Made by a program: the position numbers and the translations under genes. Below, piece after piece: positions 8,635 to 17,798 of a stretch of 64,000 nt of DNA. The notes under the pieces were generated by a model that was not told the origin of the DNA, ran no database searches, and was given only the letters and a program-made list of their open reading frames with translations. Position 1 is the stretch's first letter. The number at the start of each line of letters is the position of its first letter. This DNA is from Terriglobia bacterium. Lineage in GTDB: Bacteria > Acidobacteriota > Terriglobia > Terriglobales > Acidobacteriaceae. The DNA is taken from positions 147,205 to 211,204 of the forward strand of contig JAIQFP010000007.1 of assembly GCA_020073165.1 (NCBI GenBank). Reading direction: 5' to 3'.

Positions 8635-11600
8635 ATGCTGAACCGTCTTTCTACCCTGATCGCTATCTGCGTCGTCATCGCCCTGTGCCTCTCCGCCCTT
8701 CCGCTGCTGGCGCAAACCGTGCCCATTGATTCCGACACCTTCAGCGGATTCCAGGCCCGCTCCATCGGTCCCGCGGTCATGGGCGGCCGCATCGCCGACA
8801 TCGCCGCCATCCACGAAGGCCAGCGCCTCACCGTTTACATCGGCGCGGCCAGCGGCGGCGTTTGGAAGTCGCTCGACGGCGGCACCACCTTCAAGTCTGT
8901 CTTTGACAAGCAGCCGACCCAGTCCATCGGCTCCATCGCCATTGATCCCTCCAACCCGCAAATCGTCTGGGTCGGCACCGGGGAAAGCTGGGTGCGTAAC
9001 AGCGTTTCCGTCGGCACCGGTCTTTACCGCACCCGCGACGGCGGCGACAACTGGGACCTGATGGGCCTCGCCGACTCCGAACACATCAGCCGCGTGCTCA
9101 TCCATCCCAAGGACGGCAACGTCGTCTACGCCTGCGCTCTCGGACATCTGTGGAACTCGAACGAGGAACGTGGCGTCTTCAAGACCACCGACGGCGGCAA
9201 GACCTGGAAGAAGATTCTTTACGTGGACGACAAGACCGGCTGCGCCGAAATGGCGATGGACCCGCAGCAACCCGACACCCTCTATGCCGCCATGTGGCAG
9301 GTGCGGCGCGAGCCTTGGACCTTCACCTCCGGCGGCCCCGGCAGTGGCTTGTTCAAGAGCACCGACGGCGGCGCCACCTGGCATCCCATTCGCAAAGGAT
9401 TCCCCGACGGCGATCTCGGCCGCATTGGCGTGGCGGTCGCCGCTTCCAAGCCTTCGCGGCTCTATGCGGTAGTGGAAGCCAGGAACCACACTGCGCTGTT
9501 TCGTTCCGACGACTCCGGCGACAGTTGGACGGAAGTGAACAACTCCTTCAATGTCAGCGGGCGTCCATTCTACTTTGCCCGCCTGGCGGTCGATCCCAAC
9601 AATCCCGACCGCGTCTACAAACCGGGCTTTGGACTCACTGTGAGCGACGATGCCGGCAAGAGTTTCAGCGCCGTGTTCTCCACTAGCGACGACTCTGGCG
9701 GCGTGCACGGCGACCACCACGCTGTGTGGATCAATCCCAAGAATTCCGAAGAAATCTTCGATGGCGATGACGGCGGCGTGTACAAGTCGCTCGACCGTGG
9801 CAACCACTGGCGCTACCTGCAGTCGTTGCCGGTCGCGCAGTTCTATCACGTCAGTTACGACATGGAGCGCCCCTACAACGTCTACGGCGGCCTGCAGGAC
9901 AACGGCACTTGGATGGGTCCCTCGCGCGCTGTAGGTGGCATCGCCAATCGTGACTGGCACAACATCGGCTTCGGTGATGGGTTCTGGGCATTCAGCGATC
10001 CCACCGATCCCGACACCGCCTACGTGGAGTACCAGGGCGGCCACATCTCGCGATTGCGCAAGTCCACGCACGAGCAGAAGGAGATCAAGCCCCTGCCGCG
10101 CGCCAACGAGCCGGAATTTCGTTTCAACTGGAACTCTCCCATCCACGTCAGCCCCAACCACCCCGGCACCATCTATATCGGCGCCCAATTCCTGTTTCGT
10201 TCCCGTGACAAAGGTGAATCCTGGGACCGCATCTCGCCCGACCTGACCACCAACGATCCCGACAAGCAGCATCAGGAGAAATCCGGCGGTCTTACCATCG
10301 ACAACTCCGACGCGGAGCGCTACGAAACCATCTACACCATCTCCGAGTCGCCGAAGAATGGCGACGTGATCTGGGCCGGCACCGACGACGGCAACGTGCA
10401 GATCACCCGCGATGGCGGCAAGAGTTGGGCCAACGTGGTGAAGAACATTCCCAGTCTGCCCCCTCACACCTGGGTCTCCACGATTGAGGCAGGCCACTTC
10501 GATGCCGGCACCGCCTACGCCACCTTCGATGGCCATGCCACCGGCGACATGAAGACCTATGTTTATAAGACGACGGATTACGGCCAGACCTGGACCGCGC
10601 TCTCCACGCCCGATCTGAAGGGATACGCCCACGTCGTCCGCGAAGACCTGATCAATCCCAACCTGCTGTTCGTGGGCACGGAATTCGGCCTTTTCCTCAC
10701 CGTGGATGGCGGCAAAGACTGGGCTCAGTTCACCGGCAAGCTGCCAAATGTTGCCGTGCGGGATATGGCGATTCAGCCGCGCGAGTCCGACTTGCTGATT
10801 GCCACTCACGGGCGCGGCATTTACGTCCTGGATGATCTGACCTCGCTGCGCGCGATCACCCCGGAAATCCTGGCCCAGGATGTGGCGCTGCTGCCTGCCC
10901 GGCCGGCGGAGTTGGCCCTGCCTGCCTTCGAGCAGCGTTTTGATGGCGACGCCGAATTTGTTGGCCGCTCGCTTCCTGAGACCGCGCCCATCGTTTACTA
11001 CCAGAAGAAACGCAACATCTTTGGCACGCTGAAGATTGAAATCTACGACGCCCAGGGCAACCTGGTGAATACGCTGCAAGGCGACCCACGGCGCGGGGTA
11101 AGTCGCGTGGGATGGGCCGAACGCCTGAAGCCGCCCAAGGTGCCACCCGCGGCCTCGCTGGTGGAGCAGCCGTTTGCGTTCTTTGGTCCCCAGGTCGAGC
11201 CCGGCACCTACACCATAAAACTCATCAAGGGCAAACAAACCTACGCCGGGAAGATCGATCTGGTGCCCGATCCCCGTTCCAACGCCACCACTGCCGATCT
11301 CGACCTGCAGCACAAGGCGGTAATGCAACTCTACGACATGCTGGCGCAATTGACCTACGTCGTGGACGCTACGGTTGATCTGCGTGACCAGGTGCGCCAG
11401 CGCGCCGCCCAGGCCACCAGCGACCGCAAGCTCAAAGCCCAGCTCGACAAGTTGGCTGCCCAACTCGAAGACTTCCGCTCCACGCTGGTCTCGGTGAAAG
11501 AGGGAGGCATGATCACCGGCGAGCACAAACTCCGCGAGAATCTGGGTGAGTTGTATGGCGGGGTCAACGGCTACGAAGGCCGGCCCACGCAATCGCAGAT

Positions 11601-11763
11601 CGAGCGCACTGCCGTCTTGAAGAAGCAGCTTGACGACGCCACCGCGAAGTTCCAGGACATGTCCGCCAAAGATGTCCCCGCGGCCAACACCGCGCTGGCT
11701 AAGTCCAAACTGGAAGCACTGAAAGTGCTCTCCAAAGACGACTGGAGTAAGAAACAGCAATAA
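8635..11763 (+). CDS. secreted sortilin/BNR beta-propeller protein
   Basis: 1042 residues; ATG with GAGG upstream and a clear signal peptide ending near LLAQ. The body is a chain of BNR/Asp-box repeats of the type S-x-D-G-G-x-T-W (SLDGGTTF, TRDGGDNWD, TTDGGKTW, STDGGATW, TRDGGKSW, TVDGGKDW), the signature of VPS10/sortilin-like propellers. The last ~300 residues form a non-propeller C-terminal domain with a helical stretch. Such large exported proteins are common in Acidobacteriota and Bacteroidota and are often labelled glycosyl hydrolase, but no glycosidase active site can be recognised. Confidence 0.88.
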   Translation: MLNRLSTLIAICVVIALCLSALPLLAQTVPIDSDTFSGFQARSIGPAVMGGRIADIAAIHEGQRLTVYIGAASGGVWKSLDGGTTFKSVFDKQPTQSIGSIAIDPSNPQIVWVGTGESWVRNSVSVGTGLYRTRDGGDNWDLMGLADSEHISRVLIHPKDGNVVYACALGHLWNSNEERGVFKTTDGGKTWKKILYVDDKTGCAEMAMDPQQPDTLYAAMWQVRREPWTFTSGGPGSGLFKSTDGGATWHPIRKGFPDGDLGRIGVAVAASKPSRLYAVVEARNHTALFRSDDSGDSWTEVNNSFNVSGRPFYFARLAVDPNNPDRVYKPGFGLTVSDDAGKSFSAVFSTSDDSGGVHGDHHAVWINPKNSEEIFDGDDGGVYKSLDRGNHWRYLQSLPVAQFYHVSYDMERPYNVYGGLQDNGTWMGPSRAVGGIANRDWHNIGFGDGFWAFSDPTDPDTAYVEYQGGHISRLRKSTHEQKEIKPLPRANEPEFRFNWNSPIHVSPNHPGTIYIGAQFLFRSRDKGESWDRISPDLTTNDPDKQHQEKSGGLTIDNSDAERYETIYTISESPKNGDVIWAGTDDGNVQITRDGGKSWANVVKNIPSLPPHTWVSTIEAGHFDAGTAYATFDGHATGDMKTYVYKTTDYGQTWTALSTPDLKGYAHVVREDLINPNLLFVGTEFGLFLTVDGGKDWAQFTGKLPNVAVRDMAIQPRESDLLIATHGRGIYVLDDLTSLRAITPEILAQDVALLPARPAELALPAFEQRFDGDAEFVGRSLPETAPIVYYQKKRNIFGTLKIEIYDAQGNLVNTLQGDPRRGVSRVGWAERLKPPKVPPAASLVEQPFAFFGPQVEPGTYTIKLIKGKQTYAGKIDLVPDPRSNATTADLDLQHKAVMQLYDMLAQLTYVVDATVDLRDQVRQRAAQATSDRKLKAQLDKLAAQLEDFRSTLVSVKEGGMITGEHKLRENLGELYGGVNGYEGRPTQSQIERTAVLKKQLDDATAKFQDMSAKDVPAANTALAKSKLEALKVLSKDDWSKKQQ

Positions 11764-11811
11764 CCACTCACCAAGAAGTTCGCGGAGGAAATTCGCGCAG
11801 GCAGCTTGGGT

Positions 11812-11862
11812 TTTTCTTCCTTAGCGCCCTTTGCGAAACCTTCGCGATCTTTGCGGTTGAGG
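11812..11862. repeat. CTTTGCG-type degenerate repeats
   Basis: A short stretch with three related words (CCTTTGCGAAA, CCTTCGCGAT, TCTTTGCGG) upstream of the EndoIII-like gene. A very similar run lies at 47,812-47,855. Probably another short-period array type. Confidence 0.4.
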
Positions 11863-11882
11863 ATTTTGCCCTGTAAATCCCC

Positions 11883-12584
11883 ATGCCTCAACCGCCCTCC
11901 TTCGCCCGAGTCCTGAAGACTCTGGAGAAGTTCTACGGCCACCCCAAGCCCCCGAAAATCACCGACCCCCTCGAGTTGGTTCTCTGGGAAAACGTCGCCT
12001 ATCTCGCCGATGACGAAAAGCGCGCCGCGGCCTTCGCCGCGCTGAAAAAGAACATCGGCACCCACCCCAGGCAAATTCTCGACGCCTCCCCCGCAGACCT
12101 GCTCGAAATCACCAAACTCGGCGGCATGGTTCCCGAACTCCGCGCCCAGCGCCTGCGCCAGATCGCCGAACTCGCGCACTGGATTTTCAAAGATGATCTG
12201 AAATCTGTGCTGAAGAAACCGCTACCTCAGGCGAAGAAAGACCTGAAGCGCTTTCCCACTATCGGCGACCCCGGGGCCGAGAAGATTCTGATGCTGACCC
12301 GCACCTGTCCCCTGCTCGCGCTGGAGTCCAACGGCTTGCGCGTCCTGCTGCGCCTTGGTTTCGCAGAAGAGAAGAAGAGTTACTCAGCCAGCTACCGCGC
12401 GGTGCAGGAGGCGTTGAAAGATCAGCTCCCGTCCAGCTACGACGCGCTCATCGCCGCTCACCAACTTCTGCGCCAGCACGGACAGGAACTCTGCAAACGC
12501 TCGCTGCCACTGTGCGCGACCTGCCCGCTGCAGTCTACCTGCCGGTATTTTCAGGGCCGCGGATCCGCCGCCATCCCGGAATAA
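11883..12584 (+). CDS. endonuclease III-like HhH-GPD [4Fe-4S] protein with altered active site
   Basis: 233 residues, cytoplasmic. The C-terminus has C204-x6-C211-x2-C214-x5-C220, exactly the spacing of the endonuclease III iron-sulfur cluster loop. The helix-hairpin-helix is FPTIGDPGAEKIL (about 124-136). In E. coli Nth the catalytic lysine lies in LPGVGRKTA; the matching position here is proline 130. The catalytic aspartate (VDTHI) matches glutamate 148 in ALESNGLRV. The protein is thus a member of the family that probably lacks normal AP-lyase chemistry and may bind DNA lesions or use another mechanism. The alignment is by eye. Confidence 0.75.
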   Translation: MPQPPSFARVLKTLEKFYGHPKPPKITDPLELVLWENVAYLADDEKRAAAFAALKKNIGTHPRQILDASPADLLEITKLGGMVPELRAQRLRQIAELAHWIFKDDLKSVLKKPLPQAKKDLKRFPTIGDPGAEKILMLTRTCPLLALESNGLRVLLRLGFAEEKKSYSASYRAVQEALKDQLPSSYDALIAAHQLLRQHGQELCKRSLPLCATCPLQSTCRYFQGRGSAAIPE

Positions 12585-12587
12585 CCA

Positions 12588-13613
12588 TTACCTGCCCACG
12601 ACCAGCACCACAAATGAATCCGGCACAATCGCGGGCCGGGGATGCGGATTATCTGCCGTCGGCGCCGGCCGTGGCCCGAACTTCGCCGTCACCGTGTAAA
12701 CCTGGTGCGTCTTGGGATCGAGCGCCATGGTGCGCGCCCCCTCCTGCGTCGTCACCGTCTCCGCCACGCTGAACTTGTTCGGGGACTCCTCCTGGATCAC
12801 GGTCAGCTTGCCGTCATGGCACGATGCAAACGCCAGATGAGTTTCATCGTCGTAGGCCGTAGCGTCCACGCCGTCACAGATCGGCAGCGTGCTCACAATC
12901 TTGCCGCTGTCCGCGTCCACAATCGCCATCAGCTTGTCGCACCCGGAGAAGAGCCGCCGGTTCTTGCGGTCCATGGCTAGGCCGCTCGGTTCTTCACACG
13001 GCGCCAGCGGCCAGCGCGCCTTCACCACCAGCTTGTCGGGATCGAGCAACACCAACTCGCTCTTGTCTTCAATATTCACGAACACCCCGCCTTTGCCGTC
13101 GCTCACCGCAAATTCCGGTTTCCCGTCGAGCTTGATGGTTCCCACTACCTCGCCCTTGGCCGCGTCCAGCACACTCGAATCATGGCTGCGCCCATTGAAC
13201 GTGAACACCCGCTTGCTCGCCGGGTCGTAAAGAATCGCATCCGGATTTTCCCCCACCTTTACCTTGTTCAGGGTCTTCAGCGTGCTCACGTCGAAGATGC
13301 TCACTGTGCCTTCGCGGCCATCGCTCACAAACCCGCGCCCCGCGGCAGTGTCTAAAGCAACGCCGTGTACCCCGGGCGTATCCGTAATCTCGCCCACCGC
13401 CTTGCCCGAATCCGCATCGATCACGATCACGTGGGTCGCACGGGAAATGTACAGATGGCGCGAAGCACTGTCCAGGGTCAGATAGTCCCAGCCGCCTTCC
13501 CCACCCAGCGTGTAGGTTTTGATCACGTGGTAACCCGCACCAGCAGCAAGCGCAGCCGTAGCTGCCAGAAAAGTAACCGCCAAAACGCCTGTCATGAATT
13601 GTGCCCGTTTCAT
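12588..13613 (-). CDS. secreted YncE-like seven-bladed beta-propeller protein
   Basis: 341 residues from the ATG at 13611-13613; GAGG lies about 10 nt upstream, and an in-frame TTG further up is rejected. Signal peptide with AATAALAAGAG. The body repeats units such as HVIVIDADSGKAVGEI, TVSIFDVSTLKTLNKV and LMAIVDADSGKIVSTL, the YVTN/NHL-type blade pattern. Four cysteines are scattered in the last blades. Such proteins sit in the periplasm or outside; no enzymatic function is indicated. Its stop is only 3 nt beyond that of the convergent EndoIII-like gene. Confidence 0.85.
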   Translation of the reverse strand: MKRAQFMTGVLAVTFLAATAALAAGAGYHVIKTYTLGGEGGWDYLTLDSASRHLYISRATHVIVIDADSGKAVGEITDTPGVHGVALDTAAGRGFVSDGREGTVSIFDVSTLKTLNKVKVGENPDAILYDPASKRVFTFNGRSHDSSVLDAAKGEVVGTIKLDGKPEFAVSDGKGGVFVNIEDKSELVLLDPDKLVVKARWPLAPCEEPSGLAMDRKNRRLFSGCDKLMAIVDADSGKIVSTLPICDGVDATAYDDETHLAFASCHDGKLTVIQEESPNKFSVAETVTTQEGARTMALDPKTHQVYTVTAKFGPRPAPTADNPHPRPAIVPDSFVVLVVGR

Positions 13614-13713
13614 GCGAGACTGCCTCGCTTTCAAGGAATTTAGGGGCTTCCGTAACCGTTGGTAACCCCAGAATTACTCCGGAAGTAACTTTACCGCATT
13701 TCGACACCCAACC

Positions 13714-13719
13714 TAGACT
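13714..13719 (+). promoter_or_regulatory. candidate -10 box (TAGACT) for a leaderless transcript
   Basis: TAGACT ends 6 nt before the ATG of the HEAT-repeat gene, where no ribosome site is visible. Transcription would start at or next to the start codon. The -35 match (TTTACC, 18 nt upstream) is weak. Confidence 0.35.
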
Positions 13720-13725
13720 TCCTGT

Positions 13726-14706
13726 ATGCACACGTGGGAGGGCAATCCCGACCTGAAGCCTGCGCCCGACTTCGGCACCTTGGGGCCCGGCTCGGACCTG
13801 CAACCCCGCGCGCCTCGAGATCCGCAAGCTCTAAGGGTGCGCGTGATTGCTGTCCTGGTGGCCGCCGCCCTCATGGGATTGTTGTTCGCGGGAACCAAGA
13901 ACGCTCGGGCCGCCTGGAGCCAGATTGCAGAGTTGCTGAGTCTGCATGGCAAGCCGCAACCCGCGTCTCCCGCCATCCTGTCCGAACATGAGATCGAGCA
14001 GCTAGGCCAGCACAGCGTGCAAAAACAGGCCGAGCTTCTCCTGGAGCGCGCCATCAATCACTACGACGGCGCCAACGACCAGATTGCGGCGCGCGTCGAT
14101 CGCTGGCGCGGAAGCCTCAAACTCACCTCACAGTTGAATTCGCAGATCACCACCGGAATGAATTCCAACGACCTGCGCGTGCGCGCGGCCGCCATCGAAG
14201 TGGACCTCGCCGCCCTCGACCAGGCCAAAACTCCAGCGAACGTCGACCGCTTGGCGCAGGAAGCAGAGTCGGGCTCCCAGCAACAGCGCATCTGGGCGTT
14301 GTGGACGCTTGGTCTACTCGGAAACCGCGGAGTGGAGCCAGATCGCGTCAGCCAGGTGCTGACCAGCCAACTGCACGACTCGAATCCCGAGGTTCGCCAC
14401 TGGGCGGTCGAAGGCCTGGCCTACCTCGGCACCGATGACACCATCGCTCCCCTGCTCGAAACCTTCCACGATGATCCCTCGCCCATGGTGCGCGAGCGCG
14501 CCGCCTGCAGCCTGGCCCAGTCCGGCATGCTCAACGAGCAGCAGCGCCGCAGTGTCGTCCCTAAACTGCTGGACTACGCGGAAGATACCGCTCTCGATGC
14601 TCAGACCCACGCCTGGGTCTACCACGCCCTGCGCGACATCACCGGCCAGAACCTGCCCGCCGACCCCGCCGCCTGGCGAAACTGGTACAGCACATCGCAA
14701 AACTGA
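13726..14706 (+). CDS. membrane-anchored HEAT-repeat protein
   Basis: 326 residues. A cytoplasmic N-terminus of ~39 residues, a transmembrane helix at about 40-56, then an all-helical domain. From about 180 on there are HEAT-type units, e.g. QLHDSNPEVRHWAVEGLAYLG and FHDDPSPMVRERAACSLAQSG, that also occur in PBS-lyase-like proteins. This is a scaffold fold with no catalytic residues. The start lacks a Shine-Dalgarno sequence but has a -10-like box 6 nt upstream. Function unknown. Confidence 0.75.
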   Translation: MHTWEGNPDLKPAPDFGTLGPGSDLQPRAPRDPQALRVRVIAVLVAAALMGLLFAGTKNARAAWSQIAELLSLHGKPQPASPAILSEHEIEQLGQHSVQKQAELLLERAINHYDGANDQIAARVDRWRGSLKLTSQLNSQITTGMNSNDLRVRAAAIEVDLAALDQAKTPANVDRLAQEAESGSQQQRIWALWTLGLLGNRGVEPDRVSQVLTSQLHDSNPEVRHWAVEGLAYLGTDDTIAPLLETFHDDPSPMVRERAACSLAQSGMLNEQQRRSVVPKLLDYAEDTALDAQTHAWVYHALRDITGQNLPADPAAWRNWYSTSQN

Positions 14707-14880
14707 CCCCCTCGCCAGCCTACCCTCACCCCAACTCAACGCCCACCCCATGGGGTCTTTCAGCCTACTTGACACCCTGACCCACACGCCTCATTCTGCA
14801 ACGTCTACTACACCCCGTAGTTCTTGCTCGGGTTGCAGCTGGCGTTCTTTTCGCAAAACCCAGTTTCCCTGGAGGCCAAT

Positions 14881-16365
14881 TTGTCTCATGAAACCGCCGC
14901 CCTACTCCTGCTGAAGAATCAGAAGTCCACCCTGCTTCTTACTGTCGTACTCGCAGTTGTGGCACTGTCCGTGACAACCCAGGCTCAGGTGCCCCTGAAC
15001 AAGATCAGCACCGACCCCTTCACCAACTCCGACAGCCAGCACGCTACGGAAGTGGAAGCCGACACCTTCTCCTCCGGCAACACCATCGTGACTGCCTTCC
15101 AGCAGGGACGGTTCAATACCGGCGGCGGCTGTTCTGACATTGGCTGGGCAACTTCACTAGACGGCGGCCAGACCTGGCAGCACGGTTCTCTGCCTGGCCT
15201 CACCACCATCGAAGGCAGCGGTCCCTACGATCGTGTGTCCGATCCAGCCGTGGCTTTTGATGCCCTCCATGGCACCTGGCTCATCGGCACCCTGCCGCTC
15301 TCCGAGAGCGGGAGCCCGCTCCCGCCCATGCTCATCAGCCGTTCTACGGATGGAATCAACTGGAACAACCCGGTGAAAGTGGCAGGCACTCTCACCAAGC
15401 CCGACAAGACCTGGGTCGCTTGTGACAATAACTCCGGCAGCCCGTTCTTCGGGCACTGCTACGCCGAGTTCGACGATAACGGCATCGGAGACGTGATCTT
15501 CGTCAGCACCTCTACCGATGGTGGTTTGACCTGGAGCAACCCGGTCGAGCCAAGAGGGGCTCCCATCGGCCTGGGTGGCCAGCCGCTGATCAAGCCGAAT
15601 GGCGTTGCCATCGTTACCAGCAGCGACGCCTTCCTCAGTTCGGAGATCTCTTACGGCTCCAAGGATGGCGGCAAAACCTGGGGTCCGGCTGCCACCATCG
15701 CTTTTCCCGTGACTCATGCCATCGCCGGAGGCCTGCGCGACCTGAATCTTCCCTCCTCGGCTATGGACTCGAACGGCCGCACGTTCGTTGTCTTCCACGA
15801 CTGTAGTTTCCGGGTGGGCTGCTCGTCGAACGACATTGTCATCAGTGCCTCCCGCGACGGCAAAACCTGGTCGCCGATTCATCGGGTGCCCATCGACCCA
15901 ACCAACAGCACAGTAGACCATTTCATCCCCGGCATCGAGATTGAGCCGGGGACGGGTGGAACCAGCGCCCACATCGGCATCACTTACTATTTCTATCCCC
16001 ATGCGAACTGCTCCACTTCCACCTGTCAGCTCATGGAAGGGTTTATTTCCTCCCCTGATAGTGGCCGCACCTGGACCGCTCCCACCACGCTGGCGGGCCC
16101 GATCCAGTTGAGTTGGCTGGCGAATACGGACCAGGGATTCATGGTCGGCGACTACCAGTCACTCTCCTACACCATTAGTGGGCTGGCCCACCCGGCAATT
16201 GCCTCTGCCAGCGCGAAGTCAGGCAACACCTTCAACGAAGCCATGTTTAGCCCGGTGAACGGATTGACCGATGGTCTGGCCCTATTCACCTCGGATGAGG
16301 ACAAGCCCGTGCCCAACGCCCATTCCGATCACCCGCCGCGTACCACGCCAGCCCACGGGCGCTGA
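14881..16365 (+). CDS. secreted sialidase-fold (BNR) protein
   Basis: 494 residues if the TTG at 14881 is the start: GGAGG lies at 14871-14875, and the protein then begins with a signal peptide (TLLLTVVLAVVALSVTTQAQ). The frame stays open to a TTG at 14824. Asp-box motifs recur: SLDGGQTWQH, STDGINWNN, STDGGLTWSN, SKDGGKTWG, SRDGKTWS and SPDSGRTWT. That is the six-bladed sialidase/BNR propeller. The catalytic Arg triad of true sialidases was not identified, so an enzyme activity is not claimed. An ATG at 14888 reads a short out-of-frame peptide and was not used. Confidence 0.72.
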   Translation: MSHETAALLLLKNQKSTLLLTVVLAVVALSVTTQAQVPLNKISTDPFTNSDSQHATEVEADTFSSGNTIVTAFQQGRFNTGGGCSDIGWATSLDGGQTWQHGSLPGLTTIEGSGPYDRVSDPAVAFDALHGTWLIGTLPLSESGSPLPPMLISRSTDGINWNNPVKVAGTLTKPDKTWVACDNNSGSPFFGHCYAEFDDNGIGDVIFVSTSTDGGLTWSNPVEPRGAPIGLGGQPLIKPNGVAIVTSSDAFLSSEISYGSKDGGKTWGPAATIAFPVTHAIAGGLRDLNLPSSAMDSNGRTFVVFHDCSFRVGCSSNDIVISASRDGKTWSPIHRVPIDPTNSTVDHFIPGIEIEPGTGGTSAHIGITYYFYPHANCSTSTCQLMEGFISSPDSGRTWTAPTTLAGPIQLSWLANTDQGFMVGDYQSLSYTISGLAHPAIASASAKSGNTFNEAMFSPVNGLTDGLALFTSDEDKPVPNAHSDHPPRTTPAHGR

Positions 16366-16405
16366 GGGCAGCTGGTACGCGGGAATTAGGAATTAGAAAA
16401 AAATC

Positions 16406-16511
16406 GGCGTCATCCTGAACCCCGCGTAAGCGGGGTGAAGGACCTCGCGCGTATCGGCATGCTCTCCGCTGCACGCGAGATCCTTCGCGCTCTCGCGCTC
16501 AGGATGACGCC
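16406..16511. repeat. 106-bp imperfect palindromic element
   Basis: The outer arms are GGCGTCATCCT (16406-16416) and AGGATGACGCC (16501-16511), a perfect 11-bp inverted repeat. Inside are further inverted words (CCCGCGTAAGCGGG; CGCGAGATCCTTCGCG). It resembles the REP-like GTCATCCTGA elements often seen between acidobacterial genes. It lies between convergent genes. Confidence 0.6.
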
Positions 16512-16540
16512 ACTCACTACGCACTACTCGCTACTGGCTA
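16512..16540. repeat. period-7 array abutting a stop codon
   Basis: ACTCACT, ACGCACT, ACTCGCT, ACTGGCT: four 7-bp units in a row ending at the stop codon of the ARPP-1-like gene (minus strand). Confidence 0.65.
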
Positions 16541-17638
16541 CTCCGCCATCTTCGCCACATGCAGGTCAAACCCGGTCTTAGGCAGCAAGGACGTCAGCTC
16601 AAATGCCTTGAACCCATCCCCGGTGATCTCCGTGTGACGATAGAGTCCGGGCTCGCTCTCCACCATTTGGCGGCGGCCTTCCATGTTGTCGAGAAACTCC
16701 TGTGCCGACTTTACGCTGGATTCCCCGTTCTTCGTCCTCGTCACCACCGCTTCCGCCGCGTAAGAGCGCACCAGCTTGGGCCAGTATTTTTCCAGCAGGC
16801 TGGTGCTGGCAAACAGGTCGGCCCAGATGATCTCGCCATTCACCGCCACCACCACGCCGATCGCATTGCGATCGCGCAATTGCGTGATCACGCTCTGGTA
16901 GTTGCGCTCGATCGGTGCAGCGACCGAGTCCACCTTATGCTGCACCTCCTGGTTCTGCATAACACCGGCGTATGAACTGGTATTGCCCAGTTCCCGCGCC
17001 GCCGGCGCCGGCACCGCCTCCGCCATCGCCGTCTGCGACTTCCTCACCTCCGACCACACCTTGCTCTGATCCTTATCGGCCATGGCGCGCGCGCGCACCG
17101 CCGGCTGCGCCATCGCGCTGTAGAACGAGCCAAACTTCGCGGAACTGCCGGTCCACCGCCCCGGCTCCACGCAGAACACGCCCAGATCAATCGGATCACT
17201 CTCCGCCGGCACCAGGCGATCCTTCCCGATCACGCGATCTTGTTTTCCCCCGGTGACGATCTCCCCCGCCAACAATATCAGCGGCCGCTTGGAGTTATTC
17301 ACCAGTACCAACTGGTTGACCTGTGCTCCGCCTTCGCGAATCGGCCGCTCGCTCTGCCCCGGGTGCCGCGGCCGCACCAGCGGCGAAATGTTCCCCGATT
17401 CCGTCACGACCACCTCGCCCGAGCGCAACCCCTCGTCCAGGGTCAGAAACTCTCTTGTGTCATGTGCATTCGCAGCCACCACCGGGAACACTGTCAAATT
17501 CCCCTGGCGGATGGGCGCCAGCACCTTGTAGCCCGATGCCGAAGGGACCTCCCCGGCCTCGACCCCACCCCACGTGAACAACCCGACCGCCGCCATCGTC
17601 ATTCCCGCCAAAACTGGCGCCAAGAACTTGGACATCAT
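16538..17638 (-). CDS. ARPP-1 (DUF6569)-like exported protein
   Basis: 366 residues from an ATG preceded by GGAGG; a second ATG follows directly. Signal peptide MTMAAVGLFTWGGVEAGE. The middle has NSKRPLILLAGEIVTGGKQD followed by RVIGKDRLVPAES, the conserved core of the ARPP-1 domain (ARG and Rhodanese-Phosphatase superfamily associated protein, DUF6569). I recall that family being described from gene-neighbourhood studies without a defined enzymatic activity. The gene is divergent from the sigma factor; a shared regulatory region of ~160 nt lies between. Function unknown. Confidence 0.65.
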   Translation of the reverse strand: MMSKFLAPVLAGMTMAAVGLFTWGGVEAGEVPSASGYKVLAPIRQGNLTVFPVVAANAHDTREFLTLDEGLRSGEVVVTESGNISPLVRPRHPGQSERPIREGGAQVNQLVLVNNSKRPLILLAGEIVTGGKQDRVIGKDRLVPAESDPIDLGVFCVEPGRWTGSSAKFGSFYSAMAQPAVRARAMADKDQSKVWSEVRKSQTAMAEAVPAPAARELGNTSSYAGVMQNQEVQHKVDSVAAPIERNYQSVITQLRDRNAIGVVVAVNGEIIWADLFASTSLLEKYWPKLVRSYAAEAVVTRTKNGESSVKSAQEFLDNMEGRRQMVESEPGLYRHTEITGDGFKAFELTSLLPKTGFDLHVAKMAE

Positions 17639-17798
17639 GTGACGCCTCCCCGGGTCTGCGAGACACCCCGGCCAGCAGGCCCGTGAGCCCGTTCTCCGGG
17701 GTGTCCTCTTAGCACCCACTACTAGGCGAACGGCAAAAATCGATCTTCTTGCGTCTAAAAAGTTGGTAGCATCGAGACTGGGAGCGCGCGCCATCTGG

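Noticed and set aside
8629..11760. A 1043-codon open frame on the minus strand, opposite the sortilin-like gene
   Set aside because: It is the mirror of a gene with strong GC3 bias. It has no start signal, no signal peptide and no family resemblance; the plus strand has signal peptide, RBS and Asp-box repeats.
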